DNA of 64,000 nt from Sacculina carcini (Eukaryota > Arthropoda > Thecostraca > Sacculinidae): contig OU696575.1 of assembly GCA_916048095.2 (NCBI GenBank), positions 3,183,001-3,247,000 on the forward strand, written 5' to 3'. Every line of letters begins with the position of its first letter. Position 1 is the stretch's first letter. Under the pieces are notes generated by a model that did no database searches, was not told the origin of the DNA, and saw only the letters and a program-made list of their open reading frames with translations. Position numbers and translations under genes: made by a program. This document shows positions 57,645 to 64,000 of the stretch, in pieces.

Positions 57645-59174
57645 TAGGGTGACATTTTGTTGCAAATGCAACTTTTTCATCATAGACTCTGCTCATCCTC
57701 AGAAGCCCAAAATCAATATTGTATTGATCTGAGGTACATATTAAAAAGTTATAAATGCAACTTTTTGTTTTTAGCGTAACTTTTGCAATTTTCTCTTTTT
57801 TGAGGGCTACAATTTTGATTTAGGACAATTTTGGAACTTTTAGAACAATTTTTCTACACTTTTACACACCTTCTACACTACTACAATTTTTTCTTCAGGA
57901 ACATTTTTCAGTTGTTAAGTTGTACAATGCAGCAAATGTTCATGTATTGTCAACATAAACTCGATAATCATGTATCTGGAGGAGGTGTGAACATTGTATT
58001 CGTGTATGGTGCTAGACATCCTGCGTGTGCACGCGCACATTCACATAATATACATTCGATAATAAAATCTTGACATATCACTCTGATATAGACAGGTGCA
58101 TTTGGGCAATAAAATTAAACTTAATTTTTTATACTTTTCGAGCAACCTTAGAACAACTAGTTAGATCAACATCATTTGAATATAATTACCGTATAATCAG
58201 ATGATGTTTTATCTGCAAAATCCATTTAGACATTGGAACATTTAAGAATATTAACATCGAGTGAGTCCTTCAAATTACATTGTGGATTTATATGTCACTA
58301 CCAGGCATTAGTGCGACAGACTGGACAGACTAGACAAGCATGTGAAACACCAGCTTAAGTAGAATAAAAAACGTGAAACTCCTAAAGTGTAATGTTCAGA
58401 AATGATTTCAGTGTTTAAATTGTATTACCCTATTATTTAAAATTGGTGATATTTTAGCGAAACATTGAGCTCAACCAGTGGCGGCGCCAAGAGGGGGTTT
58501 GGGGGGCTGGAGCCCCCCCAAAATGCCAAGCCCCCCCAAGCCCCCCCCCAAATCATAATCATGGACATTACATAATATTATAATAAGGAACTGGGGCACA
58601 CTGATTCAGTCATCGAATTTGAACCAAACTTACAGGACTTCATTTACAGTGGTAATCAATTTATATGTCCATGATTATGATTTTGGGGGGGGGGGGCTTG
58701 ACATAGTCAGCGTTCGAGTGTAGCTCTTCATGATTCGCCAAGCCCCCTCAACTTTCTCCTTAGATCCCCCTCAGCCCCCACATTGGAAAAATCCTGGCGC
58801 CGCCACTGAGCTAAACTTATTAGCGCAACTATTTGCGATTTCTAGCGCAACGAAATGTTACCCTTGTCGCCAGCGAGGTGACAGTTGAAGCTCATGAAGC
58901 ATGTATTCCTAGAACAACCGCCAATGATAAAAACCGCGAATGTATTGTACGAGTCGTAGTAATAGTTATGTAATGTAAAAGTGCAATAGTTTCTCACAAC
59001 AAGTTTATTCCTCATAATTAAGTGATTTTCACTATCCGTTTACGGGGTTTTATTGAATTTTCTGCAGAATTTTAAGTGCAACTTTTTAGCGCAAATTTTA
59101 TGATTTTTAGCGCCACTTTTATGATTTTTTAGAGCAACATTTCTTGGTTTTTAGTGCACCAAAAGGTCACCCTA
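57645..59174. mobile_element. hAT-E element with a nested hAT-C MITE
   Basis: It begins TAGGGTGACATTTTGTTGC and ends CAAAAGGTCACCCTA. Flanking octamers GTTATTAG (57637-57644) and GTTATTTG (59175-59182) match at 7 of 8. Subterminal regions repeat GCAACTTTTT and TTTTAGCGC motifs. Removing the MITE at 58476-58808 leaves about 1.19 kb with no transposase. Confidence 0.85.
58476..58808. mobile_element. hAT-C MITE, palindromic variant, inside hAT-E
   Basis: The ends CAGTGGCGGCGCCAAGAG and CCTGGCGCCGCCACTG are inverse; flanks AGCTCAAC and AGCTAAAC match at 7 of 8. The copy is largely a head-to-head duplication: the block with CCCCAAATCATAATCATGGAC on the left reappears inverted near 58668-58690 (gtccatgattatgatttt). 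It inserted after hAT-E. Confidence 0.88.
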
Positions 59175-59182
59175 GTTATTTG

Positions 59183-61489
59183 TGATTTGTTGAAATTTTT
59201 ATACTTGGACATAAATTTTTATACGAAAGCAATCGTTTTCCATCACATAAGTATATTGATTAATTCCTTCGCTTTGTCAATGGGATTAATCAATATACTT
59301 TTATCAATTCATAGTACCAATCAATACGGCTACGTCTGTGTGTTTCTTATGCACACATTCCTTCCGAATGCTTGTTTGCGGAGTGCCAGAGAATTACAAA
59401 CCCGAGCACGCTTTTCCGACGGGGAATCAGCGACGCGATCATTTCGACATTCCCCAGCATACTGCTGTGTTGCAACAGCTTCAATTTGCATCGACGACGC
59501 AACACACAATATTGAGACAATGCACGGTGTTTGATATTCAGTTGGCCGGCTGTGTATATCAGCTGAATACTAATTAGTGTCTGCGCGTGAAGCTTGGCGG
59601 TCGAGTTTTATTGCCGTCGGCACTGTGTTTGTATTTAATTTGGCGGTGGGTTTGATGTCTTGCAATAAAAGGAGTGTGAGCTTACTTATCCATTCGTCAT
59701 CTTATAGAATTGTGGAAGGATTCAATATTGAATGCTTGAAAACATTGCTCAATGATTCTTTTGACAAAAAAGGTTTCATGATTATTCTGACAAAATAGAG
59801 AAATTTAGTTATAGCTCGGCTCGATTTTGTATTGTAATCAGTTTAATTTTTGTCCATTGTTGATTATTAATTCAATGTCTCATGTTAATATATATGCAAA
59901 TCGTCATTGTGAGGTGGTTGGCCCTTTTAATTGCCTTCAAACTACGTAGAATCGTGCATGAGTGGTGTTTTGGAAACCGACAGCGAACAGCGTAAGCTGT
60001 GATCAAATGTGCTGCTATTTTTCCTTGTTTTCCAGTGAAATTTCGGTCAGTGCCATTTCACGGCTTGCGCTTACATAGATAATTTCATTAGAAAATATAT
60101 ATTGTAATATCGGTCCGCATGTACTGTGCTCATATGCGTTAGCAGACACTGCCTATTTTAGCCTGGTGAACTGGCATTATCATACTACAAGGGTCTTCGT
60201 GCTTGTCGCTGTGTGCTTTCTTCACTCGTGGAATTATCTATGCTTTTTCCTGTGTGAATTCTGCAGCAAATTTGAAACACACGCAATATGTTGCATAGTC
60301 ACTAACATGCAAGACCACGTGCGTCGTGCGTCGATTATCAGTCTTTGCACATGTTGCACACCCACATAGAACGTGTTGCGTGTTCTTGCATGCGTGTGAG
60401 GTTGTATTGAGTGTCGCGTCACATAAAACGTTATGTTCGGCTTGGTTTTTGTGGTGTTTGTGTCTATGATTTTGAGAAATACTGTTTCACATCGGTTTCT
60501 TCCATTGGATAAGCTGCAGGTCTAAATTTTCCCTTTATATACCACCTAAAGAAAGGCTAAAAGACCTCAAGTGACAGCTGCTACATGGGAAGAAGCCGAC
60601 GCTTATAAACACACAAGTGTACCCCGTACAGCTCGTTGCCACCGCAGAACCGACCCTCTCCACGCTATGGCGCCACAAGGATGTAATACGTGTTAGAGAG
60701 GGCCACCTCCCCAGAATGCATGGCACAACACATGACTGATATATGGTACCCATTTACAGTGGATGATAGTGGTACGATGAAAGTGATACACAGTGAAGTG
60801 GACAGGCCTTCTGCGGATCATATTGCATCGTTGATCAATATGGAGTCGCATTACTGCGAGCTTTCTCTCCCAATAGACAAGGCAAAAACATGAAGCATGA
60901 AGATTAATTATGAATTATTAATGTATATAGTTTGTTATGAAGATTTGGATGCAATGAACATGACAAAGCAGAACTTGTGGGAAGGAAATCGTGCTTCCGA
61001 AGGGGAGTTTCATAGCGAACATTTTAATCGAAGTTCTGTTGAGTTTGGACTTGAAATAAAACTATAAATAATTTTGAATGAATACTGTTTACTTAATTTA
61101 TTCTTTTAGTTCAATTGTTAAATTGTTATTATTCCGTGGGAACCGGTTCTTCCAATTACCAAAAAACTTGATCCATTACTCTTCATTACGCTTCTACAAT
61201 CGCTTCTTGCCTAGTCCAAAGGTCGGCCGATGTTCATTGTTGAGTTTTCATTGAGAAATTCTGCTTAGCTCACTATTGATAACCCCATTGCTGCGTCAGA
61301 GCTTTGCCATGGAAGAGCAAAATTGGCATGTCGGCAATCACTGCGATTAATATATTCGTAACATCTGCTATTTTCGTCAACACAACATTACCACCAGAAC
61401 AAATTGAATTATCATATGTTGCGCTTTCCTTGTCGATCTTTTCTGGCGTCGGTGCTACTCGTTTTCCGTTTGCGCCGAGCTGTGGAAAC
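59183..61489. other. Interval between hAT-E and the Val/Thr-rich gene, no confident gene
   Basis: A gene-like but unidentified frame at about 59367-59574 reads VPENYKPEHAFPTGNQRRDH onward to a TAG. Another at 60718-60893 reads MAQHMTDIWYPFTVDDSGTM onward to a TGA. Either could be an old exon; neither shows a known domain. AATAAAA occurs near 59665 and ATAAAACTATAAATAA near 61057. Confidence 0.3.
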
Positions 61490-61867
61490 TCAGCCATAAC
61501 TGCTGGTGAAGGGCGACTGACACTGCACGACTGTCCGAGCCTGATCTGAGACTCCGGCCGTGGTGAACACGGTGAATTTGCGCTCTGAGGTGACGGTGAA
61601 CGTGTGCCGCTCGCCCGTCAACGTTGAATCGACTCCCACCGTCACGGTGATCGGCACAATCCTGGTGGCAGGCACCACACTCACCCTGGTCGTGGTGACG
61701 TGTGCGTAAGGCACCCGCTGACGGTGGGTGGACGTAATCGTGGTGGTGACGGTGCTCCATGTAGGCCAGTACTCACGCAAAGTGATGCGACGACACACCG
61801 TGTCAGTAACTGTGACAACTGTACGCGTCGTCACCACCACCGTCCGTACTACGCTCTTTGTTACCAC
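61490..61867 (-). CDS. Val/Thr-rich protein, last coding exon, unknown function
   Basis: On the minus strand an acceptor TTTGAGCCAG/GTGGTA opens the exon at 61867 in phase 0, and the frame ends at TGA (61490-61492). The product is dominated by alternating Val/Thr/Ile: VVTKSVVRTVVVTTRTVV, STVTTTITSTHRQ, VPITVTVGVDSTL and HTFTVTSERKFTVFTTAG, with only two Cys and several Arg. Such alternation favours beta-strand or extracellular fibrous structure. Codons are GC-rich, unlike the AT-rich flanks, which supports real coding. It should follow the exon at 63755-64000 with matching phase. I do not recognise the family. Confidence 0.65.
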   Translation of the reverse strand: MVTKSVVRTVVVTTRTVVTVTDTVCRRITLREYWPTWSTVTTTITSTHRQRVPYAHVTTTRVSVVPATRIVPITVTVGVDSTLTGERHTFTVTSERKFTVFTTAGVSDQARTVVQCQSPFTSSYG

Positions 61868-62778
61868 CTGGCTCAAACACATGCACGCATATCTACTGAC
61901 ACTCATCTTCATACATTTTCGCAAACATAAAATAAACTATTTATTCACATATTTGTTATATTTTGACGTTGGATTGTTCTTCTGCATGATTGTGTGTGCC
62001 TGTTTCAATAAAAGGTCTATATATTTTACTTGTCACATCTTAGTTCATATTTGGATGGAGTAATTCTCGTATTTAATTGTAAATAATTTGTTAACATCAT
62101 GTTACGTTTTATATTTTGAATGTGTGCGTTTTCGCTGGGTCAGTTCAGGTGCATAATTGCTGTCCAATATAGCCACAGACATGTACATGAATCTATGGAG
62201 CAATTGTGGAAATAAAGATCAATCCAACACACTAAATATAAAATATTGTATCGCTTATTACCCATGTATAATACTTACTCAAATGCAACGCTTCTTTGCG
62301 TTCAAAAGAAAATCTGGCTTTTCTGTCACAAGTATAACACTGCCATAGACAAGTATGAGTTTTCGGCTTTTGTAGAACTTTCGCAGATTTTTCATTAAAC
62401 AATTATATATTTCCTCACTAAATTTCCATTTTCCATTTCCATTCAAACATATATTTCCTCACTAAATTTCCATTTTCTCCATTCCAATTAGAATCCAGCT
62501 GTCACCATTGTAGCAATTTTTACCAAAATGAAGTTATTGAAGCTGTCATGGTGGCCTTTCATCTTGGTTCGGGATGAAAGGCCGCCATGGGCTCCACATG
62601 AAGATCTCCATCTTGACAGTCTGTTATGGAATATCATCCTGTCATCTCTGTTATGGAATGTCATCCTAGGTTACTGTAGAATCCAGAGATGGCATGATCT
62701 CTTGAAGTGGCTGGATTTTGCACGCTTGTGAAAGTGAAGTAGGAGACTGTGGGTGAAATGTAAACAGTGCCTGATAAG

Positions 62779-63058
62779 CAGTGGCAGTGCCAGGATTTTT
62801 CCGATGGGGGGGGGGAGGGGCTGAGGAAAAAGTTGAGGGGGCTTGGTGAAGAGCTACGCTCGAACGCTGACTACGTAATATTATAATAATGGACTGGGGC
62901 ACACTGATTGAGTCCTCGAACTTGAACCAAAATTACAAGACTTCATTTACAGTGGTAAGAAATTTTAATGTCCATGATTATGATTTTTGGAGAGTCTTAG
63001 GGGGGCTTGGCATATTTTGGGGAGGGCTGGAGCCCCCCCCCCCCTGGCGCCGCCACTG
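62779..63058. mobile_element. hAT-C MITE in the Val/Thr-rich gene intron
   Basis: The ends CAGTGGCAGTGCCAGGATTT and CTGGCGCCGCCACTG are inverse; flanks CTGATAAG and CTGATACG match at 7 of 8. The 280-bp interior is closely similar to the copy at 52364 (gaggaaaaagttgagggggc; gaacgctgactac). Confidence 0.88.
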
Positions 63059-63334
63059 CTGATACGTTTCCAGGAATGACACGTATTATGCTACCTGGTG
63101 CAACGTGGCTAGTCTGATCGTACTGGAATGTAATGATGAATGCCCTATGATCAGGTGGCGGATCAAGAGGATAAAATGATCGATCCCTTGTATGATTTCA
63201 ACCGGGCACCTGACTCACTGACCAATTGCGATGAGAACATTATCATGTGGACATGTGTGTAATATAATTCCTACATTTTAATCCTTCCATACCCAGGTTC
63301 TCCTTGAATGAAATCCTGCATTAATTTCTGTTTT

Positions 63335-63436
63335 AACCTGTGGTACGCGTACCACAGGTTGGCAACCACTCTACTAGGGTTATTTTTGTCTATGAGTTAA
63401 AGCAGAAAGTGGTTGCCAACCTGAGGTACGCGTACC
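63335..63436. repeat. Nested palindrome: 26-bp perfect palindrome plus 29-bp inverted arms
   Basis: AACCTGTGGTACG/CGTACCACAGGTT (63335-63360) is a perfect 26-bp palindrome. Its right half is also part of a 29-bp arm (63342-63370, GGTACGCGTACC...GGCAACCACT) that recurs inverted at 63408-63436 with one difference. It resembles the tip of a CAGTGGTTGCCAACC-type hAT end, but no element boundaries or target duplication are clear. Confidence 0.8.
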
Positions 63437-63754
63437 AGTAGTGGTACACGAAGGCCTTACAAGTGATACGTGAACACTTTCGGGGTCATGAACAATAGCA
63501 CCAGGGCATGATTTCCGATGTGCTGTAAGCAATATCATGCCTCGCATTGACCGGCTAGTGGAGAAGAAGCAGATACAGCCCCTACATTGAGTTGTTTTTT
63601 CACTTGATTTATGTGTTCTACTTGTGTTCTAAAGTGATATTCTGACTTCTCTAGAACCAGGTGGTACTCGATCTGCCCTAATATTAAAGTTGGCCTCACT
63701 CTACAATTGTACAACATAGTCCTGGAACAGAGAACAGAGAAGGGTTTTGCCTAC

Positions 63755-64000
63755 CGAGTAGCCTTTGATGCGTTGTTGCTTGTGGGCGCGTAGGTAGGTC
63801 GGATTCGGCTGTTTTGTGTGGGTCATTGTGACGACGTGTCGCACTGGCTTCACAATGGTAGAGGTCACATAAACGGTGCTGGTCGTGCTCAGCAGCGTTC
63901 GTATCACGTGGTTGATCACACGCGGCAGTAGCTGCGTCACTGTCACACTGATCTTGCGCGTGGGGCAGTTGGCGTGATCAGTTGACAGAGGTGGCTGCGG
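63755..64000 (-). CDS. Val/Thr-rich protein, internal exon, partial at window edge
   Basis: The minus-strand frame is open from the window edge through PQPPLSTDHANCPTRKISV and VTQLLPRVINHVIRTLLST to TSTVYVTSTIVKPVRHVVTM and KQQRIKGYS, ending at a donor-like TCG/GTAGGC in phase 0. The downstream exon at 61867 opens in phase 0 with the same Val/Thr alternation, so the two probably join. The 5' part of the gene lies beyond 64000. The last about 20 codons could instead be intron if a different donor is used. Function unknown. Confidence 0.55.

Larger units (their letters stand above)
61868..63754 (-). other. Intron of the Val/Thr-rich gene
   Basis: The interval between the proposed donor (TCG/GTAGGC at 63755/63754) and acceptor (61869-61868). 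It contains an hAT-C MITE (62779-63058), a palindromic repeat (63335-63436) and a direct repeat of attccattt-type sequence at about 62410-62480. No other coding is recognised. Confidence 0.5.

Overview
The window is a stretch of animal nuclear DNA, almost certainly from an invertebrate. The evidence is split genes with GT/AG introns, an intron-less nuclear tRNA gene, long CA/GT microsatellites, and many animal-type transposons (I-like, CR1-group and L2-like LINEs, BEL/Pao and Gypsy-class LTR fossils, hAT and piggyBac DNA elements). I cannot name the species; an arthropod is a reasonable guess, but only a guess.

Layout. From 1 to 7.2 kb lie an hAT-A copy (385-1870), an unidentified decayed reading frame (2965-3190), the 3' tail of an LTR element (about 4.56-5.1 kb) and a DNA-transposon transposase fragment (6398-6727). 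From 7.2 to 17.8 kb an hAT shell (7188-17808) holds two separate insertions: an I-like LINE with an intact ORF2 (7611-12448) and a very young Gypsy-class LTR element (12484-17408) whose two LTRs read the same. From 17.9 to 22.3 kb the DNA is mostly non-coding, with microsatellites and a fold-back. From 22.3 to 29.3 kb an hAT-B copy holds a Mag-like LTR fossil and a LINE fragment. From 29.3 to 34.2 kb there is a decayed BEL/Pao fossil. From 34.9 to 39.5 kb come hAT-A copy 2, a short hAT MITE, a tRNA-Thr(CGT) gene and a 5'-truncated CR1-group LINE. From 40.5 to 49.4 kb a deeply nested stack sits inside hAT-A copy 3.

The host genes are on the right. A three-exon coding region at 50328-55943 (+) looks like the single-copy nuclear regulator Scribbler/Brakeless (vertebrate ZNF608/ZNF609). 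The call rests on a conserved block ending GTLLDCAVHQWAP, a C2H2 finger, AT-hook-like basic stretches and splice phases that join the exons exactly. Two exons of an unidentified Val/Thr-rich gene lie on the minus strand (61490-61867 and 63755-64000, running off the window).

The main biology is transposon archaeology. At least five hAT families can be recognised from 8-bp target duplications and matched terminal repeats, and paralogous copies preserve the empty sites of later insertions. The order of many insertions can therefore be read from the sequence alone. I saw no prokaryote-type system, CRISPR array or obvious novel defence system. All identities are by eye; no alignment or search was run.
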